Assembly: GCA_023853785.1 (NCBI GenBank)
Contig: JAJIRX010000835.1
Coordinates: 1-64,000 of the forward strand
Direction of reading: 5' to 3'
DNA length: 64,000 nucleotides
Origin: Psilocybe azurescens
Lineage: Eukaryota; Basidiomycota; Agaricomycetes; Agaricales; Agrocybaceae
This document shows positions 1-12,337 of this stretch, piece after piece; position 1 is the stretch's first letter, and each line of letters starts with the position of its first letter. The notes under the pieces are model-generated. The model was not told the DNA's origin. It saw only the letters and a program-made list of their open reading frames with translations, and ran no database searches. A program made the translations under genes and the position numbers.

Positions 1-390
1 TAAGCGTCCCCAACCTCCCTTATTACATTCCCCGGATCTCCACTTAACCCTAGCGACACTATCTTGTAATATTTGGCCCTAAATATCAACCTCATAGTAT
101 AGCCACCTTGTAGCCTTCGAACACACACCACTTCTTGAACTCATTCAACATTTTAAAGTTCGTCCTCAATTCTGGTATTTTGCCACATACCCTAAATTCT
201 TGCTTCTTGTCTCAGCAACGTACTACAAACAGCTAGCTAACAAGCCAACTATTAACCAGCGAATCAAATACTTAAATCGGACTGAACGAAAGGCAGTGAC
301 AATTGGTATCGACTCGGGTAAGGTATGTAAGAATACATTATTACAGTAGCCTCGGTATGCTTATTGGCATTACGCTGAACAAGGCCCAAA
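1..390. other. intergenic, left edge
   Basis: No coding signature, RNA gene or repeat was recognised. The stretch is moderately AT-rich and lies upstream of the first F-box gene, so it probably holds that gene's promoter, but no convincing TATA or initiator element stands out. Confidence 0.4.
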
Positions 391-2077
391 ATGAACACCC
401 TGAACATCAGTGACTCAAAGGAGAGTCCGCACTCAGCGCACCAAGTTCAATGTGACAAATGCCATCGAGCCAACTGCTCCTCCCTGCACACCTATTCTGG
501 CTTCAGTAGATTGTGCCTTGTGGACAGAAGTTGGTAAAGCCGGTGAGGAGCAGTTGCCTTTGCAGAAAAGGCAACTGGACCTCCGTGCAGGCAATCAACC
601 GTCTCAGCTTTATCAATCGGCTGCCTTTGGAAATGATAACCCAGATCCTCATTCTCTCCACAAAGTTCAATGACGTATCCTGCACAACTCTCTCTGGCAG
701 AAGCTACAGGTGGTCTCCTCCCCTTCTCCTCGGCGCAGTCTGCAGGGAATGGCGAGAAATTACTCTTGCAACACCCCAGCTGTGGACCACCGTCACCATC
801 CAGCCGTATAGAGATTCTGCGCATATTCATATTGTTAATGAGTGGCTACAGCGCTCGGGAGCTCGTCCTCTGACTATTACACTCACAAGTCCCTATGACA
901 TGGCCCAAGAACCATTCGCAGACTTACAGCCCATTTTGGGGTTCTTAGGTTTCATTCAGTGCGCTGGAAATCCGTCACCTTCAACAACCTACCAAAATTG
1001 GTACTTCATGACCTGCTTGACAACCTTGAGGACACAGCTCAAGTTGAGACCCTTCGAATCGATTGTAGACAGCGAATTTGGCATCGCCGGAAGGAAATTT
1101 CAATACGGATGCCCTTTCGTCCGAAGATATTTCATGGGACCAACATGGACCAAACGGCTGGAGCCCTCTGTTCTACAACGTTCTGTAGATGGGATAATCT
1201 CACAGATCTTGATGTCCAAAACTCAACTTCGTTGACTTGATTCACATCATTCGCAACGCAATCAAGATTAAACGTTGTGTCGTCAAATATCCTACGTCAC
1301 CATGGGAAAAATACGATGAAAGAAGACCTCCATCCAAACCGGTCATCAATCGGTCTTTGATACACCTGGACATACAACTCTTCTGCGCCAACGAATTTCT
1401 CCAACATATAACGCTCCCGTCTCTCCACACCTTGGAATGCCATCATGGTTTCGTTTAATAAATGAGATGAGCATATCAACACTCTTGACAACTTTATTGT
1501 CCGTTCTCAAGCGCCTCTGCGTGGCGTCGTCTTTCACGCACATGTCGGGGCCAGACAATATATTCCTACTATCGGTTTTTGGAACCCTAGATTCCCAAAT
1601 ATCACTTACCTCAAGCTGACTGTTAGTATCCAGAACAAAAACGACAGTACTGCCATGATGGATGAAATTCTTGCTCTGCTTGCATGCAGCCGGGATCAAA
1701 TAGTGCTTCCAAGCCTCCAAGCGTTCGAGTTAACTACGATCTATATGATGACCACTAGTTGGTCCCACTTTATCAACATGTTCCCCAAATTCACAGATGA
1801 TGTACACGATGGAGGTCCTCCTACAAATTCAGCGGATACAAACCTTCCCCTTTTCTCCGGTACTCATCCTGGACCTGGGCCACTTCAGAGACCGCTGTCT
1901 AAAGCTTGCGTAAGATTGATTGCAAATGCGTTTATAGCACTCGAAGACCAGATTACAATGGGAGCACACCATTATCTCTGTCTTTTGGATATTCAGAGAT
2001 CCAGTGTGGAGTTAGAAATAACAGGCAAAGACGGTGCTAATCTGCTACAATCAGATAGCTCGGAGCTACGACTCTAG
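391..2077 (+). pseudogene. broken F-box protein gene
   Basis: F-box proteins of this type link substrates to SCF ubiquitin ligases through Skp1 and are greatly expanded in mushrooms. A short amphipathic lead leads into an F-box-like stretch (INRLPLEMITQILI, then LGAVCREWREITLATPQLW) at about 600-800. A downstream leucine-rich part reads RWKSVTFNNLPKL from about 950. The coding signal changes frame near 560, 930-945 and 1228, and again before the last open stretch (1655-2077). No intron of usual length fits the early shifts: the gaps are too short and lack GT..AG ends. No in-frame ATG opens the F-box frame; an ATG at 391 in another frame is the nearest candidate. It is either a decayed family member or one carrying several indel errors. 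Confidence 0.6.
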
Positions 2078-2732
2078 TACGTGCCTGATACCTAACAGAC
2101 ATCGATATTAGCGATGACTAGGGCTAGGGCTGAGGTAGGATTGTGACATGCACATGATACATTGATAGTATCACTGCAGGGAGGGACTTCAGCCTTCAAG
2201 CTCATTTGAAATAAATAAAAAGAGCAACTTTTGGAAACGGTCTATCTATACCAAATCTATACTGTAAACATCTAAATGCACTTATACGTGATCAAACTTT
2301 GACCATTGTTCAGTATGTCTATCTCTCTGTACTCTACACGCTCTACTGGGCACCTAGAAACAGAATTCAAAAACACAGAATCATAACCGACAAGATGATA
2401 GGTATGGGCTATGTGAACATCACACAACCCCTTGTTCACGTTATATCGAAGTCCGTCTACGAGACTAATTATTGGCTAAGGTGTACGGTTTCGTTGAGCT
2501 TTATGTTATGCCTCTGCTCTACGATTTCTCTTTATCATATCAAACAATAAATATTAGTCCTGGACAGCAAATAAATAGTAATATTTACTCGAGAGTGATA
2601 TGGCGAGTTCTACCTGGACGACTAAAAATAGTCACAGGTGCACGTATGTTCGGCAGTAAAATCATCAAATATACGAATTATAACTCTTCTTTGTCTGATT
2701 ACTCTTGTTCTATCTCTTTCTGCCTGTTCTAC
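2078..2732. other. AT-rich intergenic region
   Basis: This lies between the 3' end of the F-box gene and the 3' end of the oxidoreductase gene on the opposite strand. Short open frames here have no recognisable motifs. Nothing else is seen. Confidence 0.4.
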
Positions 2733-4138
<1,406 letters not shown>

Positions 4139-5243
4139 GATAGCCGTAGGTGTGAGAGTAAGTAGAAACTTGGTGCGATGAGGTTGAAAATATAGCCTGG
4201 TAATGGTGGTCAATACACTTACCAGCGGTTGGGCTTTTATAGCCATGACTCTTCCTATTTGCCTCCCGTGGATGTCCTCCCATAGGCAGCGGTGCTTTGT
4301 GCGAAAGACTGTTAGCTAATCTGTTGCACAGACTTACTCATCTGCAAGCTGTAAGCTTTAGAGCAAATTCTTCAAGACGACTATTTAACAAGAATGAGTA
4401 ATTGGTACCAAGAGCAGCCAAGACTATGTACTAATCTAAATTTATCCCGGTTGGGCGTCAAAGTTGTAAGGGACTTAGATCATTATACGACGGAATATTG
4501 TATTGGGCGATGGTTACTAACAGAACTTTCAGAGTAGTACAGTCAGCTTCACATCGATTCATGGGCTACGCTTGCTCTGGACTCCATTTAACGTTGAATA
4601 GGCATGTAAATGCAGTGTTAATACTCATGTTCCATCAGTATCGGCACGCAATTTGGACGATCTTTCGGGATCGAGTATCTCGACTATTAGTGAGCACTGA
4701 GAATTGAATAGCGAAAAAGGGATTCAAGTGCATATACTGTAGTCTTGCTGTAAACAGTGAACATACTGTAAACTCTAGCCATAAACAACTTGCACACTCG
4801 CCAAGATAATAGTATACCCCACAACCAAAAAATCAAAGTAATGAGTTGTCGATATCGAGGTTGTATCCACTGGTCACATGTAATAGTTGAGTTCCATTAT
4901 TTCCTCATTTCGACGGCATGGTAGAGCGGTCAGAATCACTCAAAACCATCGCAAATGAGCCTATCTTTGCAGCTGGTCACTGTTAGTCTTATGGAAGGGG
5001 ATTTGACCTTTCAAGACGAACACTATATAAGCACTTGCAGTAGGTAAGGCAGGACAGCACGATCTTGGCTCACTGCAATCGTCTTTAGGTCGAACTATCG
5101 AAGAATAATCTTGACGGCCGTCTACGTCTGCAGGAAATCGTATGATTCGTTGTTGTTATTCGACATACAAATTTGGTTATTACCAACTACATCTTAGCGT
5201 TGGTAATTGCTTATAAAGACTTTGGGCATCGCTATTCCAAAGC
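4139..5243. other. intergenic region
   Basis: No gene recognised. The first ~150 bases probably hold the promoter and leader of the oxidoreductase gene. Around 4737-4785 there are several short CTGTA-type repeats with no obvious element ends. The rest shows nothing supportable. Confidence 0.35.
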
Positions 5244-7150
5244 TCAGCCCACGTTCGTAATTTGTGCCAACTCATCAACTTGGGACCTGCTGTAGACAAG
5301 AGGGTTAATAGTAATTCGCTCAGTTGGTATGGTGGGTATTTGACTAACTTCTTCATCAATCTCGATATGCATCCATGTTTGCGAACGCCCATAAATTTCT
5401 GAGAGCGCATAACCTGCATAAGTAGGTTGATTCTGCTTTTGCGAGACAGGATAATTTAAATCCAGCTTGATTTTGCTAGTTGTGCCGATAAGCTGAGCAT
5501 GCTGGCGGACACCTTCCGCTATGCTTCGCACTTCTGGGCGATCAAAAATAATCCCCACATGTTTTAATTGTGAGAGACCGCTGGAAGTTGAGGGGTCCAT
5601 TCGAAGGATGATGAACGTTAGGAGGGTATCATCTGATACTGAGACTGTCCCGCCTGTTGATATCTCTAGAATCTCTAGGTGTGGAAGGAGAGGTGTATCT
5701 ATCGTTCGGGTCTTGTTGGTAGTATGCTGTATGGCAATACCGTCGACAAGAAGGTCTCGGAAGCTCCACATCCACGAGTAAGCTAGACTCATGAAATGTC
5801 GATTTAGAGATCCTGTCTCTGTCCGAACCTCCCGTCCAAGCAGCAAGTGCATTATATTGCCTGCACTTAAAAATTTGGCGCATAGCCTCCGTCGTGAATC
5901 TGATCGCGTCAATTGCCAATTTTTTCAGTTTCGTTGATTTGTTGAGAAGAGTGGCGATTGAGGCTGCCGGTGATGTCGCCATGAGCTCTGTAGCTTGAAT
6001 GAGTGGAGAACGCCACCCACACCAGCTCAGGGCATCGATACGGTCATAGAAGTTGCCTGCGTACTCGCAAAAACATAATCAACGATGTCCAAAACGCAGA
6101 GGCGTGGAAGGAAGATGGTGTCCTCGAGGAACAGTGACTCGGGTACTTGATTGGGGTCGATCATAGATTCCGAAATAATCACTTTGAATTGAACAAGCTC
6201 TGGGCAATTCCTGAGGAGCCTCACTGTGTCCGAAACAGGAAGTGCCACATGAAGGGATATATACGTGAGTTTCCAGTTGGCTACAAAGCCACCGATATCC
6301 GGCAGTCTGAGGTTGAACATAATCCGCTTTAAATTCCTTGCCTTTGGTATCTTTATTGTAGCGAAGGGCGGAGGCTGAACAAACGATACACGCAAAGTTG
6401 TGAGCATCTCCAAGTCCGAGTCTCTGAATTGGTCCTCGAAGACGTTATAGACCTCGTAAGGCATATTGAATTCGACGTGTTGCCACCTATTTGAAGTGCT
6501 ACTTAAAATACCGAGTAGTTGTATTGTTGTCTCAGAGGATCCTGGGGATATACTGCTGTTTACATCCGAAGGCCATAAGAGATGGCTCGTGTAGAAAACC
6601 GATATAGACAAGGGGCAGATCCCAGAACGATGAAGCCATTCATCCACAGCTTCACATCGACGACGAAGAATGTGGGTTACAAGGGTTTGGGAAGTTTTGG
6701 CACCTTTGTTGCGTTGCGCCCCAAAATTGGTTTGTCGTCATCCGGCAATAAGTCCTGATCTGAAAACACAATATGTAGTCGTGCCCACAGACGCGGCGAA
6801 CACAGAACGATAGATCTCCATAAGCTGCATATCCGAGTGAGTAGAACCGGGGCCTCGGTTTCTGCCATTATCGGATTGCGGTGAAGTGGAAGACAGTACT
6901 GAAATATTTTATGGAGAAGGTCAGTAGGCATCCGACGAACGGGCGAAAAGATGACGCTGTAACGTGTGATGAATTCCTGGACCTTGTCTCGTTTTCTCTG
7001 CAGTTCTTCCAGGTACTTATTCAGATGCTGGATCTTAGCATCAAGAACTTTCAGCTCTTCCGTAGGCTCCAGTAACATCTTCTGAACCTCCTGTACTGCT
7101 TCGCAAGAAGGACTGTCGTTATTCTTCAAAAGATCTTCGATTTGACTCAT
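5244..7150 (-). pseudogene. F-box protein gene with frame breaks
   Basis: The start is the ATG at 7150 (MSQIEDLLKNN). An N-terminal coiled coil (about residues 15-60, LKVLDAKIQHLNKYLEEL) runs into an F-box core, SPVRRMPTDLLHKIFQYCLP, then LLTRICSLWRSIVLCSPRLW. This is the usual layout of mushroom F-box proteins, probably SCF substrate receptors. The C-terminal half continues as leucine-rich sequence (VDEWLHRSGICPLSIS; LLRNCPELVQFKV; LPHLEILEISTGG) down to 5244. The coding signal jumps frame near 6690, 6045 and 5845, each by about one base, with good family similarity on both sides. No intron fits. The three shifts may be consensus errors rather than real lesions, since conserved genes in this window carry the same kind. 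Confidence 0.7.
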
Positions 7151-8243
7151 TTTACTGATTCTGCATAATATAATCAGTCTAGTAAGTGTCTGTACATCGA
7201 AAGATGATGTACCCAATTACTCACTAGAGTTAACGAAAAGTATGTATGGTCAGGTTGTCCGAGAATGACGACAACAAGGATGACAATCGGATTTTGCCGG
7301 CCCAGTTTGCTTACAAATTGATGAATTTGCCAAGTCCCGTCTGGCAAGATTCCAGCAGCTCCAGTTCCCACAGGCACTTGGCAAGACTTACCACCGTCTA
7401 CACTTCTATTTTCAACTTTCATTATCAACTCAGCGACATACTTAGAATCTGGCATCTGGCAGCCTTCTCCCGAGCATTTCACATGGCAGCGCCGGACAAC
7501 ACCTTAATACAGCAACGGTTGCTCGCATGTGGCAGGTTTAGCCTGCCGTGTGCCAGTGCATGATTGTCGGATGTCCGATGCATCATAATTCCTGCATCAT
7601 CTCATTATGCAGCCAGAGAGCTCTAAGAGTCTAGAGAAAAGGAATAAATAACTCGGACCTGTGTGCACCCGGTACCATCAAGTTGATTGTTGAATCTGAT
7701 TCGACTGCCAGTGCCAAAGACCAGAAGAATTCGATATGCCAAGGCACAGCTATACATAGCACGAAGCTGCCGCTTTGTAGGTCGTGCATGGGATACTTTA
7801 CTGGTCGTGGTAATTACTACGGCTCAACCGGTCGTATACACCGGGATTCTCTATTGCAATATTCTAGATTACCATCTTTTTCCAGACCATGAAGGACGGA
7901 GGGTCGGAAGACGGTCCTTGGTCCTTGTAGGATGCTGGCGGCCGCGCAGACAAAGAAGCCCGAGTAGATATTTTCGACTGGACACTCGCAATCGCACCAG
8001 GTCTTCATCCGGACTTTCACACAGCAGATCACCGGGCAACCGTTACAACCAAACCGCGGTGCCATTAGAAAGAAGTGTACATCTGACTGCCATCGCCGTA
8101 CTAAGGACGGGGCTTTGCTCTCGCGACTAGTACACTTCTCCTTCTCTTCCATATACAGTGACCACGCTCTTATTCTGCCTGGGCGACGAGGCGTTTCAAG
8201 CCATTCGCCGCTGGAAGCGCGTATAGTATACTTTTTGGTCTGG
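7151..8243. other. intergenic region between divergent genes
   Basis: Lies between the divergently transcribed F-box gene and membrane-protein gene and should hold both promoters. Open stretches on both strands at 7687-8152 overlap each other and show no domain or amino-acid bias suggesting a protein. Confidence 0.35.
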
Positions 8244-10898
8244 ATGACGCCACTGTCAGTATCATTTCGGGCACAGGTGCTCTTTCTCGCGGTCGGCTTA
8301 TTGGCGGTTTATGGACAGGATCAGGTACGTTACGGCGGGGCGAGCGCCTTTCATTCTTTCCCATCCCAGATTGTTTAATACGCATCCCTCTGAACTGTCT
8401 AGGCGGGGAGATTAGATGTCGTACGTGATTACTTATTGGCACTTTCTATCGCGCCTGATTTCATCTTATTTCGTGTTGTGGATACAGTTGAAAGGTAACA
8501 GCGGGCAAAGTGCATGCCAGCTGAAAGACACGATACACTCGACCTGCAGCTCGTCCCCTTCCCCTGCGCTGAGTACAGTCCATCCCATTCGTCACCCACA
8601 CGGAACAGCATGCTGACTTTCTCAACTTTTCCCTCCCTTGTTCAGATGTTACGCCGACACCCACACTCTGCACATGGTGAGTGCGACAATTCACAATCAT
8701 ATAGTCGAATATATTCTGATTGAGTGACATTCTATTCCGCTGGCGTATTATTAGCAACAACGTATTCTTCAACATCTGGTCCGCATGCTCCTTCGGGAGC
8801 GGGAACAACACCCTCCCCATGTTCAGCTCGTGGCTCGCGAGGTGCACGACCGGTTCCATCGACCTCAATGCGAGCGCTAAGATGAAGGATGGAGGTGAAA
8901 GCATGATAGGCATCGATATCCCTGTTTGGGCCGACATTCCAGTGCCGGGAAACACATCGTTCGATTTGCAGGAGGCTGTTGTTCGTAGTGCGTCGATATT
9001 CCTTTCTTCTTGCCTACTTGGAGGTGGCAGATCGATTTGCTCACATGAAATAATAATAGGCGTAAAACCTAGCACACCGAAGACGTGGACGACCTTGCAA
9101 ATCATCCTCCCGATCGTCAGTGCGCTCCTCGGTGTCGTCCTCACTGTCATCTTTCTCAAAGTCAGATCCAATCGCGGAAACTCTCCTACCAAGTCAAGGA
9201 TCTCCGTCCCTGCGCTCCCTAAGATACCAAGCTTTATCCATCCCCGCAGGCGAGTGAGGCACCTCAACCTCGATCAACGATCGCTGAGCGAGTGGGAGAT
9301 TGAGCCGCCCGTTGCCCCTCCTCCGTCGTTAGAGTCGGCACCACCGCACATCAGTCCTGATCCCTCTGTCGGAATCCCGCCTTCACCGCCTGACACCCCG
9401 CATAGGGACAGCACTGTCCCAGGACACCCATCGGTCTACTCCGACACATCCCGACAGAGTATGGTCGCACATCATGAGGGCATACCGTCAACGAGTGATG
9501 TGTATCCTTTCGGGCGCGAGGAGCAGGAGCGGATCCAGCGCCTGCCGTTGAACCAGAGGTCTACGCCGTATACTGGTATGCTGTCGCTGCCAACCACCAC
9601 TGCCACGAATACTGGGACGGGGACGACGGGGACGTGGACGCCGCGGACGTGGGGCGATTCGATCAGGGATATAAGACTCCCGAAGTTCAAAAGGAAGCCG
9701 GTGCAGATCGTACCGATTGAGCCGACGGAGAGGTTTAGAATTGATGGGTCGTCGGAGGGATCGCCGTCTGTTAGACAGTCTTTGGCTTCGGCGGGACAGC
9801 GGACGTCGGGCACGGGTGGGACGGAAATACGGATGTCGGGGATGGGGAGAGGAATGGGAATGGGAATGGGAATGCGTCGATGAGATTGATGAGGATCACG
9901 ACCACGACCATCCGAGCGAGGGGTATTTCGAGTCGATACAAGAGGATGAAGACACAAGTCTGATTACGGATGAAGAGAGGATGGGCAGCGAGAATTATTC
10001 GGCGGGAACGAAGAGCACGCATGGGACGTCGATCAACTCGCGCGTTCGGATCGAGTCGCCTACTGCTAGTACGGTGTCGCCGCATAGTACGATGCAGTCG
10101 GGGATTTGGCCGTTGACGAATTCTGTAAGTGTGTTTATCATGGGAAGATGCAAATTTACTAGATAAACGCTGACCACCTGGTTCTTAGTTTGTAAAACCG
10201 AAGCAAGCTCCACCTCCTTTGCCCCCAGTGCCCAAGCTTCCTGCCCCAGTGCCTCCGCCTGTCACGCCGCGAACACATAGGGCACCGGCGGCGCCGTTGG
10301 AGAGTGGATTTGGCCTTCGAGGCAATCCAGCATCCTCAAATAATAATCGTATAATGTCTCCGATACTAGAGGACCAGAACTCTATTCGAAGTGGGCACTC
10401 GCGCGAGTTGGTGATCAACTTGAACAATCTGTCGTTATCGAGTTCTTCGCAATCGCGGCCGACGCCTACACGTAGCCTCAGCGACGGGTCCGAGACCAGT
10501 GTTCAGTCGAACAGCCGGAGACCACTTCCTTCTCCGGCGCACTCGTCTTCTTCGAGCTCGCACCAGCGATCCGCGAGTGCTGCCTCCCGGGGACCGTTGC
10601 CCGACACACCGCCATTGTATTTTAACAACTTGAACAACGCGCACAGGCGCTCGGGGTCGAACAACTCGTTGTCGTCTATACAGAGGACGTTGTCGCCGCC
10701 GCCGCGGCTGGATATGTTGGATGATCCGCTGTTTACGCCCGATAGGAGGGCCTTTCGGCGGATGACACGGCGAGTTTTTATTTGACCGCTGATCCTCCGG
10801 GTCATGGTCAGAGTCAGAGTCAGAGCTCAGGCTCAGGCTCAAGAACGGACCCTGGTGCGTTTTACCCTGGTGCTGTTCGAGGGGCGGGATATGGATGA
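8244..10898 (+). CDS. single-pass plasma-membrane protein with long Ser/Pro-rich cytoplasmic tail
   Basis: Starts at the ATG at 8244 with a signal peptide (MTPLSVSFRAQVLFLAVGLLAVYG), followed by GT donor GTACGT at 8323. A cysteine-bearing extracellular part includes CTCNNVFFNIWSAC, made by joining exon end 8676 to 8755 across a GTGAGT..TTAG intron. It ends with IDIPVWADIPVPGNTSFD. A membrane segment (LQIILPIVSALLGVVLTVIF) at about 9097-9160 is followed by a basic stop-transfer and a ~500-residue disordered tail rich in Ser, Pro, Thr and Gly. A tail intron runs from about 10121 to 10188. Frame shifts near 9855 (low-complexity GGGAAT repeats) and near 10778 (a T run) split the tail; the true C-terminus appears to end at the TGA at 10896-10898. 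The layout suggests a cell-wall or stress-sensor type protein, but no specific family was recognised. The exon between 8324 and 8645 is not resolved. Confidence 0.65.
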
Positions 10899-10935
10899 TG
10901 CGGTGGACAGTTGATTATATTTGTAAGTTATGCAG

Positions 10936-11138
10936 GACGATGTTTGTACGATACTTGTCGCGTTACCAAGGTCCGCCTTGGATTGAATCTCAGACTTCTT
11001 TAGCGAACTGGTACTTGTAGCAGCACAATTTTTGTACCAACTTTGGGACTTCGGTTTTTCACCTGGATCATACTGTACATTGTAGTTTGTATATGTACTG
11101 CGTCCAATTACCAATGTGCAATTAGCTGGCGCTTAATC
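10936..11138 (+). repeat. copy A of a duplicated 3'-flanking segment
   Basis: A ~200-bp segment beginning 38 bp after the stop codon of the membrane-protein gene. It recurs in diverged form at 11819-12042. Shared landmarks in the same order include GATACTTGTCGCGTT, TTTTTGTACC.ACTTTGGGA, CTGGATCATACTGT, TTTGTATAT.TACTGCGT and CTGGCGCTTAAT. By eye identity is roughly three quarters. Confidence 0.8.
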
Positions 11139-11673
11139 CATAGTACCCCAGACTGAACTTGAACAAGAAAGCAGTGCACACTTACAGAAATATCGACTGC
11201 ATGGAAGCTCTTGACAGTGTGATATACATATGCTATATACAGGTACCCATCCGAAGTTGGAGTGCGTTTTTCCCGAGCTATAATCTCGCATGTGCTTCGT
11301 CTTCCTCCTCCTGTCAACAGAATCTGCAAAGTCTAAGAACTCGGACGAGAGATAGGAAGGGGTTTTCGAGGCTTTGCCTTCCATGCAACAGTGGTATCTG
11401 TTCTCGGTTCTCCAGTGTCTCACAAAGTCGTAGCATACGACACCTTGACCTTCGAGATTAGGTCCTCCAATTCCAGGGCCGCACTGGAATGCAGCTGCTC
11501 TTGTGTCAACTGTACCGGATGTGGGAGGTGCTGAGGAACCTTCCTCAGGTCTCCAATCCAGTAGGGTTAGTTAGTCCGTCAATAAACGTAGTAAATCCTC
11601 AAAAGCCACTCGAATTCTGAGGAGGAACTTTAGCAAGTATACCAGATATTTTATCGCGAGGATAATTCCGTCA

Positions 11674-11726
11674 TATATATTGCGTTCATTACCAATTGGC
11701 AATTATCTGGCGCCTAATATAACCCC
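11674..11726 (+). repeat. copy B, partial end of the same duplicated segment
   Basis: Only the right end of the repeat is recognisable: TATATTGCGTTCATTACC, then AATTGGCAATTATCTGGC, then GCCTAAT. It lies between the two longer copies in the same orientation. Confidence 0.6.
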
Positions 11727-11818
11727 AACAATAATTGAATCAATCTTAACATAAGATGGTCAAGGGAGGTATGGTGAACTTATTATACTCGCCTTCTGAA
11801 ATATTCTAAGCAATGGTT

Positions 11819-12042
11819 GACGATGTTATACGATACTTGTCGCGTTGCCAAGTTCCTTGGACGTAGACTCTGGATTGAACCTCGGGATTGCTTGGGCCAG
11901 CTTGTACTTAATACCAGGAAATTTTTGTACCGACTTTGGGATCTTTACTTTTACACTTGCCTGGATCATACTGTGCACTGTCCAATATACTTTGTATATA
12001 TACTGCGTTCATTCCCAATTGAAAAGCATCTGGCGCTTAATT
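11819..12042 (+). repeat. copy C of the duplicated 3'-flanking segment
   Basis: Second near-complete copy, in direct orientation, 681 bp after copy A and about 300 bp before the chaperone start codon. The intervening 11139-11818 has no recognised gene. No terminal inverted repeat or target duplication was found, so local duplication of the membrane-protein 3' region is the simplest reading. Confidence 0.75.
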
Positions 12043-12337
12043 TCGTGATCGACAATTGGGAGACGCTCTTAAGATCTTTGATTGAGTCAATGTTACAGTT
12101 ACCATGATATGCCGTAGTCCTGAACTTGAGGACAAGCGCGCACGTGTAAATCTCGTTCCTTGGCACAGAGTAACCCGATTTGGAATGTTATAGAATAGTC
12201 TCGAATGATCGTGAAAATTCACTAAAAAAGTTTACTGATAAAGAAAGATTTTGGCTGCGATCAGTATCCAATTAGATTTTACATTTCTCCTTCTTCTTCA
12301 GTTACCTTTTACGACCTTTTACTCAACTTTCACTATC

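Noticed and set aside
9840..9875. GGGAAT tandem repeat as a microsatellite of interest
   Set aside because: Short and coding (Gly/Met or Trp/Glu depending on frame); only noteworthy as a place where a base may have been lost.
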